In this document: positions 26,196-34,949 of the stretch, piece after piece
Layout: the number at the start of each line of letters is the position of its first letter
Numbering within the stretch: the stretch's first letter is position 1
Assembly: GCF_031845375.1 (NCBI RefSeq)
Contig: NZ_JAVREK010000014.1
Location: 62,001-126,000 of the forward strand
Source of the DNA: Streptomonospora wellingtoniae
GTDB taxonomy: Bacteria > Actinomycetota > Actinomycetes > Streptosporangiales > Streptosporangiaceae
Length of the DNA: 64,000 bases
Reading direction: 5' to 3'
The notes under the pieces: generated by a model
Seen by the model: the letters and a program-made list of their open reading frames with translations, nothing else
The model's database searches: none
What the model was told of the DNA's origin: nothing
Translations under genes and position numbers: made by a program

Positions 26196-27697
26196 GCGCG
26201 CAGGACCGGGGCCCGGTGCTCAGCTTCCTGCTCCCCGACCTGGGCGAGGGGCTGGCCGACGCCGAGATCGTGGAGTGGCTGGTGTCAGTCGGCGACCCGG
26301 TTGCCGTGGACCAGCCGGTGGCCGAGGTCGAGACCGCGAAGGCGGCCGTACAGGTGCCGTGCCCGTTCAGCGGGACCGTGGCCGAGCTGCACGGCGCCCC
26401 GGGCGACACCGTCGCCGTGGGATCGCCGCTGGTCGGCGTGCGCACCGCGGCCGAGAGCACCGGAGCCGCGGATCCCGGCGAGCGCGCCGGGACCGGCCCG
26501 CACACGGCCGGGCGGGCGGACGCGCCGGATCGGCGGGACACCGCCGACGCCGCCGACACGAACGAGTCGGGCGGCGAGGCGGCCGGTTCCGGTGCGGTCC
26601 TGGTCGGCTTCGGTACCCGTCCGGAAAGCCCGTCCCGCCGCCTCCTCCCCAGGCGGGACGCCGTGGAGGAGGCGCCGCCGACAACGGCGTCGGCGGCGCC
26701 TCCCCGTCCCCGGCCGGTACCTGGAGAGCGGGCGCCGGTGATCTCGCCGCTGGTGCGCCGAATCGCTCGGGAGCACGGTATCGACGCCGCCGCGCTGTCC
26801 GGGAGCGGCGAAGGCGGGCTGGTGCTGCGGCGCGACGTGGAGGCGGCGGCCGCGGCAGCGGCGCCTGCTTCCCGCGCCGACGGGGCCTCCGCCGGGGCAG
26901 CCGCTGAGCCCGGGCGGCCGGCGGCGGTTCCCGGACCGACAGCGAACGGCGTCGCGCGCCGGCCCGGGGCGCCGAACGGCGCGGCGGCAGACGCGCCTGC
27001 GGCCGGAGCCGAAAGCGTCGCGCTTTCCGCCGCACACCGCGAGATGGCCCGCCGTATGACCCGGTCCCGGCGGGAGATCCCCGAAGCGACGGTGTGGGTC
27101 GACGCCGACGCGACCGGCCTGCTGGAGCTGCGCACGGCGCTCAACGAGGCCGACCCCGAGCGCCCGGTGAGCCTGCTGTCGCTGGTGGCCCGCTTCTGCG
27201 TGCTGGGACTCCAGCGGTGGCCCGCGCTGAACTCGCGGTTCGACGCCGAGCGCGAGGAGCTGGTGCGCCCCCCGGGCGTCCATCTGGGCTTCGCCGCGCA
27301 GACGCCCCGAGGGCTGGTGGTGCCGGTCGTGCACGACGCCCACCGGCTGACCACGCGGCAGCTGGCCGCCGAGCTGAGCGCGCGCACCGAGCGGGCCCGG
27401 GCCGGCACGCAGCCCCCCGCCGAGCTGACCGGCGGCACGTTCACCGTGAACAACTACGGCGTGTTCGGCGTCGACGGCGCGGCGGCGGTCATCAACCACC
27501 CCGAGTCGGCGATCGCGGGCATCGGGCGCATCGTGGAGCGGCCGTGGGCCTACCGCGGCGAGGTGGTGCTGCGCCCGGTCACCGAGCTGACGCTGGCCTT
27601 CGACCACCGCGTGTGCGACGGCGGGCAGGCCGGGGCTTTCTTGCGCTTCCTCGCCGACTGCGTGGAGCACCCGGCGCTCCTCATCGGCGACACGTGA
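26192..27697 (+). CDS. bkdC: Dihydrolipoamide acyltransferase E2
   Basis: A 501-residue E2 chain. One lipoyl domain (about 8-85) has the lipoylated lysine in VETAKAAVQV. A long Ala/Gly/Pro linker precedes a peripheral-subunit-binding domain (ISPLVRRIAREHGIDAAALSGSGEGGLV, about 180-215). A second linker leads to the catalytic domain (about 280-501) with the active-site histidine in DHRVCDG. It transfers acyl groups to CoA. No E3 (lipoamide dehydrogenase) lies in the window, so a shared E3 is expected elsewhere. Confidence 0.9.
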   Translation: MSAQDRGPVLSFLLPDLGEGLADAEIVEWLVSVGDPVAVDQPVAEVETAKAAVQVPCPFSGTVAELHGAPGDTVAVGSPLVGVRTAAESTGAADPGERAGTGPHTAGRADAPDRRDTADAADTNESGGEAAGSGAVLVGFGTRPESPSRRLLPRRDAVEEAPPTTASAAPPRPRPVPGERAPVISPLVRRIAREHGIDAAALSGSGEGGLVLRRDVEAAAAAAAPASRADGASAGAAAEPGRPAAVPGPTANGVARRPGAPNGAAADAPAAGAESVALSAAHREMARRMTRSRREIPEATVWVDADATGLLELRTALNEADPERPVSLLSLVARFCVLGLQRWPALNSRFDAEREELVRPPGVHLGFAAQTPRGLVVPVVHDAHRLTTRQLAAELSARTERARAGTQPPAELTGGTFTVNNYGVFGVDGAAAVINHPESAIAGIGRIVERPWAYRGEVVLRPVTELTLAFDHRVCDGGQAGAFLRFLADCVEHPALLIGDT

Positions 27698-27717
27698 GCG
27701 CCCCCGGAGACGACGCT

Positions 27718-27766
27718 GCGGCCGCGCCCCCGCCGACCGGTCTAGCCGGGGCGAGGGCGCGGCCGC
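27718..27766. terminator. Bidirectional hairpin after E2 gene
   Basis: GGCCGCGCCCCCGCC (27720-27734) pairs with GGCGAGGGCGCGGCC (27750-27764) with one mismatch, extended by two or three outer pairs. It lies between the convergent E2 gene and the beta-barrel membrane protein gene. Confidence 0.7.
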
Positions 27767-27786
27767 GTGTTCCGCAGGGCCGGAGG

Positions 27787-28752
27787 CTACTCCTGGCCGC
27801 TGCGCCCGGAGCCGCGCTCGCGGACGGCGCGGGCGGCGCGCTCCCAGTAGGCGCCCACGGTCTCGCGCACGCTCTGCGCGGTCCCGCGCATGCCCTCGAC
27901 CGAAAGCAGCGAGGCCTCGCGGTGGCGGCCCGAGGCGCCGTAGTCGACGGCGTGGCGGCGCCGCGCGAAGAGGAGGGCCACCAGTAGTGCGGGCAGGATG
28001 GCCAGGGTCAGGACACCGGCGGCCATGGGGAGGTCGTCGCCCGCAAGCGAGATGCCGGAGACGTCGTTGGCCGCGGTCTCGGCGGTGAGCCCATCGCCGG
28101 AGCCGCCGTCGCCCTTGCCGGAGGCGGCACCGCCCTGCTGCTGGTCGCCGTCGGCCTGCTGGGTCTTCGACCCGCCGCCGGACTCCTCGGACTTGCGCGC
28201 ATTGGACTCGTCGCCGGAGCCGGCGCCACCGCCGCCACCGCCGCCACCGCCGCCGCCGCCACCGCCTCCGCCTCCGCCGCCGCCACCGCCGCCGCCACCA
28301 CCGGCGGAGCCCGGGACGGGCTGGACCTCGCGGCCGTCGCACACCTCGGACTCGCTCATCGGCATGGGTGCGCCGGGCGTTCCCGCGCCGTCGCCCCACT
28401 CGGTGATGTAGTACTCGAGCTCGATGTGGCCCTCGCCGCTGGCGACGGTGTAGCTGGAGCTGTCCCAGCTCGATCCGACCAGGTCGGCGAAGGTCTGGCC
28501 GTCCAGGTCGAGCATCACGCCGCACCCTTCGGCGGGGTCGCCGGGGCCGCGGTCGCCGACGAAGAACTCGGCCTTCTTACCGTTGTATTCGACGTAGCCC
28601 TCGGTGCCGAGGGGCCAGCTCGGGCTGGCCGCCATGCCCTTCTGCATCGGCAGGCCCGATGCGGGGGCGCCTGTGTCGCCGTTGATCCCGGAGCCGTCGT
28701 CCCAGAAGTAGGACGCGGTGGTCTGGCCGTACTGGATGGGGTCAGAACTCAT
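27787..28752 (-). CDS. Membrane-anchored protein with double-psi beta-barrel-like domain and poly-glycine linker
   Basis: A 321-residue protein. Residues 1-150 contain YGQTTASYFWDDG, EFFVGDRGPG and VMLDLDGQTFADL, a pattern like double-psi beta-barrel/RlpA-type domains of cell-wall proteins. Then come 26 consecutive glycines, a Ser/Gln/Gly-rich linker, one helix (MAAGVLTLAILPALLVALLFA) and a basic C-terminal tail of about 55 residues. No signal peptide is visible before the domain, in this or neighbouring frames, which is odd for a protein expected outside. No good ribosome binding site precedes the ATG. Function unknown; probably envelope-related. Confidence 0.6.
   Translation of the reverse strand: MSSDPIQYGQTTASYFWDDGSGINGDTGAPASGLPMQKGMAASPSWPLGTEGYVEYNGKKAEFFVGDRGPGDPAEGCGVMLDLDGQTFADLVGSSWDSSSYTVASGEGHIELEYYITEWGDGAGTPGAPMPMSESEVCDGREVQPVPGSAGGGGGGGGGGGGGGGGGGGGGGGGGGAGSGDESNARKSEESGGGSKTQQADGDQQQGGAASGKGDGGSGDGLTAETAANDVSGISLAGDDLPMAAGVLTLAILPALLVALLFARRRHAVDYGASGRHREASLLSVEGMRGTAQSVRETVGAYWERAARAVRERGSGRSGQE
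28225..28302 (-). repeat. Poly-glycine codon tract (26 GGN codons)
   Basis: A run of GGC and GGT codons inside the membrane-protein gene. Such tracts are prone to slippage, so length may vary between strains. The encoded linker separates the outer domain from the membrane helix region. Confidence 0.85.
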
Positions 28753-29040
28753 AGAAATGCAAACCCAATTCGACTGAGCGGGGGCCGAGCGAGGCCGCAT
28801 AGGCAGACATACCGGGCATTTCGGGTACGCCAGAGACAGGGGCGTCCGAATGCCGGATGTACCTGGTGGGGCTTCTGACCGGATGGCCAGGAGCGGCGGG
28901 GATCGCCGGCCGCCGTCGAAGGACGGCGCACCGGGGCAGGCGCTGGATGCGCGGCCCACCCGCAAGAGGTTCGGGGGCCTCTCTTCCCCGGGGTCAGATC
29001 CCGGGGCTCGGCATCGGCTAGGCAGACCTGGGTCCTGGAA
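28753..29040 (-). promoter_or_regulatory. Long leader of the beta-barrel membrane-protein gene
   Basis: About 290 bases without a credible gene separate the ATG at 28752 from the direct repeats at 29043-29069. On the minus strand it contains pairable blocks such as CCCCGGG with CCCGGGG around 28985-29010. Long structured leaders of actinobacterial cell-wall genes are often c-di-AMP riboswitches, but the conserved 3' part of that motif is not visible. Structure and role are unproven. Confidence 0.3.
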
Positions 29041-29042
29041 AG

Positions 29043-29069
29043 GTAATGACCAAGTCACGAACCGATCAC
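29043..29069. promoter_or_regulatory. 11-bp-phased direct repeats (MtrA-like site)
   Basis: GTAAT-N6-GTCAC-N6-ATCAC gives three half-sites 11 bp apart. The response regulator MtrA binds direct repeats of the form GTnAC-N6-GTnAC upstream of actinobacterial cell-wall genes. Placement upstream of the leader of an envelope-type gene fits, though the outer half-sites are imperfect. Confidence 0.45.
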
Positions 29070-29200
29070 GAAGGACTGTAGCCCACGAAAAAGTCAAACG
29101 CCACAAGCGGGGACGCAAAACCGCAGATCAGGACGGGTTCCACCGCTGGCTGCGCCATACGAAACGCCCGCACACACGGCTGATCGGCGCTTTAAACCAC

Positions 29201-29236
29201 AAAAAATATGACACCCGTCACATTTCGGCGGGTGCC
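29201..29236 (-). terminator. Rho-independent terminator of the kynurenine operon
   Basis: On the minus strand GGCACCCG pairs with CGGGTGTC (one G-T pair), followed within a few bases by six T (the A-run at 29201-29206). It lies 35 bp past the kynU stop. A hairpin with a T-run is unusual in such GC-rich DNA and therefore convincing. Confidence 0.8.
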
Positions 29237-29270
29237 GTCTGGGAGCGCCCTCAAGGCGGCGATCCGTGCG

Positions 29271-30506
29271 TCAGGTCACGCCCTTGGCTGCGGCAAAGCG
29301 AGGGTCACGCCACTCCCCGCTGCGCACCACCTCGACCAGCGCCTGGGCCGCGTCGAACACGTCGGCATAGCGCAGGTAAAGCGGGGCGAAGCCGAAGCGC
29401 AGGATGTCGGGGGCCCGGAAATCGCCCACGACGCCGCGCTCGATCAGCGCCTGGACAATCGCGTAGCCGTCCGGATGGCGCAGCGACACCTGGCTGCCGC
29501 GCCGCTCCGGCTCATGCGGGGTCGCGAGCCGCAGTCCGGCGGGGCGGGTCGCCTCGATGAACAGTCCGGTCAGGGCAAGGCTCTTCTCCCGCAGCAGGCC
29601 GAGGTCGACGCGCTGCCACAGCTCCAGCGACGCCTCCAGGGCGGCCGCGGCCACCACCGGCTGCGACCCGCTGAGGAACCGGCTGGCCCCCTCGGCGGGC
29701 GCGTACCCGGCGGAGAAGTCGAAGGGGCGGGCGTGGCCGTGCCACCCCGTCAGCGGCTGCCGGGCGCCGGCGTGGTGGCGTTCGGCGGCGAAGGTGAAGG
29801 CGGGCGCCCCCGGACCGGCGTTGAGGTACTTGTAGGTGCAGCCCACCGCGAAATCGGCCCGGCAGGACGCAAGCTCGACGGGCAGCGCGCCGACGCTGTG
29901 GCACAGGTCCCACACCGCGATCACCCCGTTGGCGTGCGCCAGACGGGTGATCTCGGCCATATCGCGCAGCGCGCCCGTGCTGTAGTCCACATGGCTGAGG
30001 AGCAGGACGGCGACGTCGCCCGCGGCCAGCGCACCGGCGAGGGCAGCGCGGTTGTCGGCGTCGACCCGGCGCTCGACCGCACCCATGATCTCGGTCACGC
30101 CCTCGGTGATGTACAGGTCGGTGGGGAAGTTGCCCTGCTCGCCCAGAACCACGTGCCGCTCGGGATTCAGCCGCAGCGCCGCCACCAGCGCCTTGAAGAG
30201 GTTGGCCGAGGTGCCGTCGCCGACGACCACCTCGTGCGGCGCGGCACCTACCAGCGGCGCGATCCCGGCGCCGAGCGCCCGCGGCTTGTCCCACCAGCCG
30301 GCCTCGTTCCAGCTCGCGATCAGCCGCTCGCCCCACTCCTGCTCGACCGTCCGCGCGATGCGGCCGGGCGTGGCGGCGGGCAGCGCTCCCAGAGAGTTTC
30401 CGTCGAGGTAGATCGTCTGCGAAGGCAGCAGGAACTCGCCGCGGAATCCGGCCAGCGGGTCCTTCTCGTCGCGGCGCAGGCAGTCGTCCCGGGTGGTGGG
30501 TGTCAT
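29271..30506 (-). CDS. kynU: Kynureninase
   Basis: A 411-residue PLP enzyme that cleaves kynurenine to anthranilate and alanine. Motifs: YLDGNSLGALP near the N-terminus, SHVDYSTGALRDM, the cofactor Asp/His pair in WDLCHSVGALP and the PLP lysine in GCTYKYLNAGPG. GGAAGG lies nine bases before the ATG. It follows tryptophan dioxygenase on the same strand. No arylformamidase gene is next to them, so the middle step is encoded elsewhere. Confidence 0.93.
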   Translation of the reverse strand: MTPTTRDDCLRRDEKDPLAGFRGEFLLPSQTIYLDGNSLGALPAATPGRIARTVEQEWGERLIASWNEAGWWDKPRALGAGIAPLVGAAPHEVVVGDGTSANLFKALVAALRLNPERHVVLGEQGNFPTDLYITEGVTEIMGAVERRVDADNRAALAGALAAGDVAVLLLSHVDYSTGALRDMAEITRLAHANGVIAVWDLCHSVGALPVELASCRADFAVGCTYKYLNAGPGAPAFTFAAERHHAGARQPLTGWHGHARPFDFSAGYAPAEGASRFLSGSQPVVAAAALEASLELWQRVDLGLLREKSLALTGLFIEATRPAGLRLATPHEPERRGSQVSLRHPDGYAIVQALIERGVVGDFRAPDILRFGFAPLYLRYADVFDAAQALVEVVRSGEWRDPRFAAAKGVT

Positions 30507-30663
30507 CGCGATGGGCCTTCCTGAGCTGGGTGGTGGGGCGGCCCGGCGGCCGCGCGCGGCTCCGTCGGCCGGGCCTGCAGGCGGCGCGCCGCGCTCGGGC
30601 GGGCGCAGACGGTCGGCACGTGGTGTGCATGCCCGCCCGGGCCGCCGCCTCACGCACGGACCG

Positions 30664-31551
30664 CTATACGTCGGTACGCAGCGACCACAGTTCGGGGAAG
30701 ACGTCCTGCGCGGCGTTGCGGGCCAGCCAGTCCAGCCCGCTGGAACCGCCCGTGCCGGGCTTGGCGCCCATGGCGCGCTTGACCGCCATGAGGTGCCGGT
30801 GCCGCCAGCGGGTGACCCGCTCGGCGGTGTCCAGCAGTGCCTCCGCCAGCCGCAGGAGGTCGTTCTCAGGGCGTTCGTCGGCGTAGACCTCGGCCCAGGC
30901 CCGCCCGACCCGCGGGTCGGCGGCATAGGGGCGGCGCCAGTCGCGTTCGGCGACCTCGCGCGGGACCGGCAGTCCGCGACGGCGAAGCAGGCGCAGCGCG
31001 GCGTCGTAGAGGCCGGGCTCGGCCAGCGCGCGCTCCAGTTCGGCATGGGCGAGCGGCAGGTCCTCGTGGGCGCGCGCCATGCCCGCCGACTTGTTGCCCA
31101 GCAGGAACTCCAGCTGCCGGTAGGAGGCCGACTGCACGCCCGAAGCCACGCCCAGCGCGTCGCGGAACCTGTCGAACTCGGCGGGTGTCAGCGTGGCCAG
31201 AAGTCCCCACGACTCGGCCAGCACGTCCTGCGTACCGGCGCCGCGGCGCAGCGCGGCCAGGGCCGATCCCGTGTCATCGGCCTCCAGCGCGTCACGGGCG
31301 GCCTCCCAGTGGTGGCGGACGAGCCGGAACAGCAACTCCATGACCTGCGTGGCGATGATGAAGTCCAGCTCGGCCGGCTCGCCCGTCCGCGGACGCTGCA
31401 GGCTCAGCAGCGTCTCAGTGTGCACGTAGTCGGTGTAGGCGGCGGCCTCGTCGGCGCCGAGCACCGGACAGCTCTGCGGTTCCCCGGCGCTCCCCGCGGC
31501 CGCGCCTCGGACCGCGGACCGCCCGTTGTCGTAGGACGCGGTCATCGCCAT
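30664..31551 (-). CDS. kynA: Tryptophan 2,3-dioxygenase
   Basis: A 295-residue heme enzyme of the TDO family, normal length. Signatures: TDYVHTETLLSLQRPRTGEP, the substrate-pocket helix FIIATQVMELLFRLVRHHWE, SASYRQLEFLLGNK and the heme-ligand histidine region WRHRHLMAVKRAMG followed by the GTGGSSG loop. It opens the indole ring of tryptophan. GAGGAGAG lies five bases before the ATG. It is probably the first gene of a kynA-kynU operon, with a divergent Lrp/AsnC regulator. Confidence 0.93.
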   Translation of the reverse strand: MAMTASYDNGRSAVRGAAAGSAGEPQSCPVLGADEAAAYTDYVHTETLLSLQRPRTGEPAELDFIIATQVMELLFRLVRHHWEAARDALEADDTGSALAALRRGAGTQDVLAESWGLLATLTPAEFDRFRDALGVASGVQSASYRQLEFLLGNKSAGMARAHEDLPLAHAELERALAEPGLYDAALRLLRRRGLPVPREVAERDWRRPYAADPRVGRAWAEVYADERPENDLLRLAEALLDTAERVTRWRHRHLMAVKRAMGAKPGTGGSSGLDWLARNAAQDVFPELWSLRTDV

Positions 31552-31588
31552 CGTCGCTCTCCTCGCCGTCGGCACCGTGCGAACTGAT

Positions 31589-31601
31589 CATGCTCAGCAT
31601 G
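31589..31601. promoter_or_regulatory. 13-bp palindrome between kynA and its divergent regulator
   Basis: CATGCT-C-AGCATG is a perfect palindrome 38 bp upstream of kynA. The intergenic region is AT-richer than its surroundings and contains a second CATGCG block near 31660. It is a likely binding site for the AsnC-family product of the divergent gene. Confidence 0.45.
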
Positions 31602-31808
31602 CGCCAATCGGGACCGCTGAATGAATGGCCGGCGATTGCAGATCCGGTGATCTCGCTTAACATGCGTAATAGATCTCGCCCTCCGGGCTTACGAACGCTG
31701 GATGGCGCTTGCCAATCCGCAAACCCGGCTCGGTAAGGGGCGTCTGCGCGGCGGCGCACGCAGCGCGCAGCGCCACCGCTCGGGGTGATGGAGGGTGACG
31801 GGAGGGCC

Positions 31809-32258
31809 ATGGTGGACGGCGTCGACCGGCGGATACTCGCCGAACTGCAGGACGACGCGCGGCTGTCCTACAACGAGCTGTCGCGGCGGGTGAACCTGTC
31901 GGCGCCCGCTGTGGCGGACCGGGTGCGGCGGTTGCAGGACACCGGAGTGATCACCGGCTACCACGCCCACGTCGATCCCGCCGCCGCGGGACTGCCGGTG
32001 ACCGCCCTGGTGCGCATGGAGTGCTTCGGCCCCCTGTGCCTGCTGCGCGACGCGCCGGCCATGGCGATGCCGGAGATACTGCAGCTGCACCGGGTCACCG
32101 GCGACGCTTGCTGCGTCCTGCTGGTAGCGGTGGCGTCGATGGCGCACTTCGAGGAGGTCATCGACCGCCTGGCCGAGCACGGCCGCCCGTCCAGCACGAT
32201 GGTGCTTTCCAGCACCTATCCCTGGCGGCCCGTGCGCCCGCCCGCGGCACAGGCGTGA
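31809..32258 (+). CDS. Lrp/AsnC-family regulator, probable regulator of kynAU
   Basis: A 149-residue protein with helix-turn-helix RLSYNELSRRVNLSAPAVADRVRRL and a C-terminal effector domain (HRVTGDACCVLLVAVASMAHFEEVIDRL). It is divergent from kynA. KynR, an AsnC/Lrp regulator, controls kyn genes in Pseudomonas and Burkholderia, so the same job is inferred here. The start could be ATG 31809 or GTG 31812, which has GGAGGG five bases upstream; earlier starts at 31785/31788 are less likely. Confidence 0.75.
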   Translation: MVDGVDRRILAELQDDARLSYNELSRRVNLSAPAVADRVRRLQDTGVITGYHAHVDPAAAGLPVTALVRMECFGPLCLLRDAPAMAMPEILQLHRVTGDACCVLLVAVASMAHFEEVIDRLAEHGRPSSTMVLSSTYPWRPVRPPAAQA

Positions 32259-32396
32259 CCCGCGGCGAGCCGTGGGCAGCGCGGGCGCGCGGCGCCGCCC
32301 ACGGGCAAGCGGACTTGGTCGGCGGTCACGTCGAGGACGCCGCCGGTTCCCACCGCGCCCGGCGCGGCCGACCCGTACGCGATCCGCGCCGTCCGG

Positions 32397-32418
32397 CGCA
32401 CGCGACGGTCCGCGTGCG
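32397..32418. terminator. Hairpin between convergent genes
   Basis: CGCACGCG and CGCGTGCG pair perfectly around a six-base loop, between the AsnC regulator and the ABC permease gene. Confidence 0.45.
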
Positions 32419-32448
32419 GCGCCCGGCGCACGCGAGCGCGGTGGCCGT

Positions 32449-34023
32449 TCACCCGTGCTCCAGGCGCCGCAGGGTCCGGCTGAGCAGCCAGGCGCCGGTC
32501 AGCGCCGACAGCGCCGCGCCCGCCGCGAGCCCCGCCGGCCACGGGGCGGCGTCGTAGCCCGGCAGCACCGCCACCGACCAGAACGGGGGCAGCGGAGCAA
32601 CCGCCCAGACCGCCCAGGAGGGCAGCCACCACACTGCGGCGGGCAGCAGCGTGAACACCGCTCCGGCTGCTTTGACCAGCACAAGCGACTCGACCTTGGA
32701 GGCCGCGAACGCGGAGGCGGCCAGCACGAGCAGCGCCGCCTGGAGCGCTGCCAGCCCGGCCGCCGCCGCGAGTGCGGGCAGCCGCTCCGCCGGAACATGC
32801 GCCGCCAGGCCCGACAGCGGGACCGCGGCGGCCAGTCCGGCGGCCGCGGCGACCGCTGCGACGGTGAGCCGGTAGGCGAGGTACCGCGGCAGGCCCAGAG
32901 GCGTGGCGCGCAACAGGGCCAGCGTGCCGTCGTCGGCGTCCTCCGCCGTGCGCAGGGCGGTGATCGCGCCGATCATCAGCGGCACGTGCAGTACCACCAG
33001 AGCCGCCAGAATGACGGGGGCCAGGGGATCGGTCTGCAGCCCGTAGCGGTCCGCGAGGAACCCGCTGACCGGTGGAAGCGCCCACCTCAGCAGGAGCGCC
33101 AGCACGGCCGGGCCCAGCAGCATGGCGCTGAGCATCGGATCCCGCAGCAGCCCGCGCAGGTCGATGCGGGCCAGCCCGGCCACGGCCCCGCCGCGGGTGT
33201 GCGCGACGCTCGCACCCGCGGAGACCCGCGGTTGCGCCGGTGCACGACCGGCGGCGCCCGCACGGGACGAGCCCTCGCCGACCCGCACGCCTGCAGCAGC
33301 CGTCCTCGGCCCCACCGCCCGGCAGGCCAGCGCGGCGGCACCTGCCGCCCAGACCGCCAGGTACAGCGCGGCCAAGGCCGGCGGCACCGGTCCCGGTGCC
33401 GCGTTCGGGAGGAGCCCGTCGCGGATCAGCTCGGCACCGCCGGTCGTGGGCACCAGATACAGCAGAGGGTGGTCGAGCGCACCGGAGACGTGTGCCACCG
33501 GCGCCGCGACCAGCGGTGCGACCAGGGGCAGCCGGGTGAAGAGCACGCCCAGCCCGCCCGCTCCCCCGCAGGCCGCCAGCGCCAGGCCGACGAGCAGCAG
33601 CGACAGCAGCGCTACCCCGATCAGCACCGGCGGCAGCGCCGCCGCCGCGGTCGGGGGCAGCTCACGCGCAGCCGCGAGGGTCGCCGGGACCGCGATCGCC
33701 GCCGCGAGCGCCGTGAGCACGGCGAGCTTGGCGCCGACGTACTCGGCCGGCCGCTGTGGCGACACCGCGAGAACGTCGCGGCCGCCCTCGGTCCGCTCGA
33801 AGAGCACCAGCACCACCGCGAACAGGACCCCGAAGCCCGCGGTGTCGACGACGAGCAGGTAGACGGCGGCCGTGGGTGCGGCACCGGCGGGAACGGCGAC
33901 CAGTACCGCGGTCCACAGCACCGCGAGCGCCGCCGCGGCCGCGGGTACGCCGTGGCGCAGCTCCACCCGCCACTCCAGCGCCAGACCGGCCGCCGCCCGC
34001 GCCGGCGCACCCGCCGCGATCAC
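32449..34023 (-). CDS. ABC transporter membrane protein (fluoroquinolone-exporter-like), large
   Basis: A 524-residue protein with about twelve hydrophobic segments in two halves, each ABC-2-permease-like, separated by a hydrophilic Arg/Gly/Ala-rich stretch (about 270-300). The GTG start overlaps the ATPase stop by four bases (GTGA). Operon order is TetR, ATPase, this permease. The partner ATPase and TetR control suggest export of a toxic or signalling compound. Substrate unknown. Confidence 0.7.
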   Translation of the reverse strand: MIAAGAPARAAAGLALEWRVELRHGVPAAAAALAVLWTAVLVAVPAGAAPTAAVYLLVVDTAGFGVLFAVVLVLFERTEGGRDVLAVSPQRPAEYVGAKLAVLTALAAAIAVPATLAAARELPPTAAAALPPVLIGVALLSLLLVGLALAACGGAGGLGVLFTRLPLVAPLVAAPVAHVSGALDHPLLYLVPTTGGAELIRDGLLPNAAPGPVPPALAALYLAVWAAGAAALACRAVGPRTAAAGVRVGEGSSRAGAAGRAPAQPRVSAGASVAHTRGGAVAGLARIDLRGLLRDPMLSAMLLGPAVLALLLRWALPPVSGFLADRYGLQTDPLAPVILAALVVLHVPLMIGAITALRTAEDADDGTLALLRATPLGLPRYLAYRLTVAAVAAAAGLAAAVPLSGLAAHVPAERLPALAAAAGLAALQAALLVLAASAFAASKVESLVLVKAAGAVFTLLPAAVWWLPSWAVWAVAPLPPFWSVAVLPGYDAAPWPAGLAAGAALSALTGAWLLSRTLRRLEHG

Positions 34024-34949
34024 AGCTGCGTCCTGGTGACGGTGGCGAACACGTCGTCCAGCGACGCCTCGCGGGTGTGCACCGTCTCGACGGCGCCGCC
34101 GGCGAACAGGTCGGCCAGGTCCGGGGCGGCGGCCAGCGCGTCCAGCGAGACATCGCGCGAGTCCAGACGGCCCCCGGCGCGGTACTCCACCCGGACCCCC
34201 GGCCGCCCGTAGCGCAGCTTGAAGGCGCGCGGCGCGTCCACGGCCGCGATCCGGCCCTCCACCACGAATGCGACGCGGTCGCACAGCCGGTCGGCCGTCG
34301 CCATGTCGTGGGTGGTCAGAAAGACTGTCGTCCCCTGGCGCGCCTCGTCGCGGACCACGTCGCGCAGAGCGGCCGCGTGAACGGGGTCCTGGCCTCCGGT
34401 GGGCTCGTCCAGGAACAGCAGGTCGGGCCGGTGGGCGAGCGCACGGGCCAGGTTGAGGCGCATGCGCATGCCCTTGGAGAAGCCGTCGACGCGGCGGTCG
34501 GCGGCCGCGCCGAGGTCCACCAGGTCCAGAAGCTCGCCTACCGGCCGCGTCGGCCGGCGGTAGAGGTGCGCGACGGCGGCGAGGTTCTCCGCCGCCGTGA
34601 GCTTCCCGAACGCGACGGGCAGCTCGAAGCCGACGCCGATGCGCTCGTGGTAGTCGGCGCCCCAGCGGTCCAGCGGCCGACCGAACACCGAGGCGCGGCC
34701 GCCGTAGCCGCGGAGCAGGCGGGTGAGCACGCGTTGCACCGTCGACTTGCCCGCCCCGCTGGGGCCGAGGAAGCCGAACACCTCGCCCGGGGCGACGGCG
34801 AAGGTCATCCCGTCGACGGCGTCCGCGTCGGTGCCGCGGTAGCGCACGCGCAGGTCCTCGACCGAGATCACGGCCGCGCCGGTGTCCGCTCCGCGCGAGT
34901 CGGAACCGCCGGCTCCCTCCGGGCGCGTGCCGCGCCGGTGCCGCCTCAT
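34020..34949 (-). CDS. ABC transporter ATP-binding protein
   Basis: A 309-residue ATPase. A polar N-terminal tail (about 1-35) precedes Walker A GPSGAGKST (about 70), a Q-loop region, a degenerate signature (FSKGMRMRLNLARAL instead of LSGGQ), Walker B LLFLDEPTGGQDP and the H-loop TTHD. The C-terminus resembles the DrrA-type extension (REASLDDVF). The ATG overlaps the TetR stop (ATGA). It energises the large permease that follows. Confidence 0.85.
   Translation of the reverse strand: MRRHRRGTRPEGAGGSDSRGADTGAAVISVEDLRVRYRGTDADAVDGMTFAVAPGEVFGFLGPSGAGKSTVQRVLTRLLRGYGGRASVFGRPLDRWGADYHERIGVGFELPVAFGKLTAAENLAAVAHLYRRPTRPVGELLDLVDLGAAADRRVDGFSKGMRMRLNLARALAHRPDLLFLDEPTGGQDPVHAAALRDVVRDEARQGTTVFLTTHDMATADRLCDRVAFVVEGRIAAVDAPRAFKLRYGRPGVRVEYRAGGRLDSRDVSLDALAAAPDLADLFAGGAVETVHTREASLDDVFATVTRTQL

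Noticed and set aside
28753..29040. Possible c-di-AMP (ydaO/yuaA) riboswitch in the leader of the beta-barrel protein gene
   Set aside because: GCCGAG and CCGGG/CCCGG blocks are suggestive, but the conserved GGGTGAATC-like core and the CCGACAGCTAA-like 3' part are not present in recognisable form. Kept only as a long leader to test.
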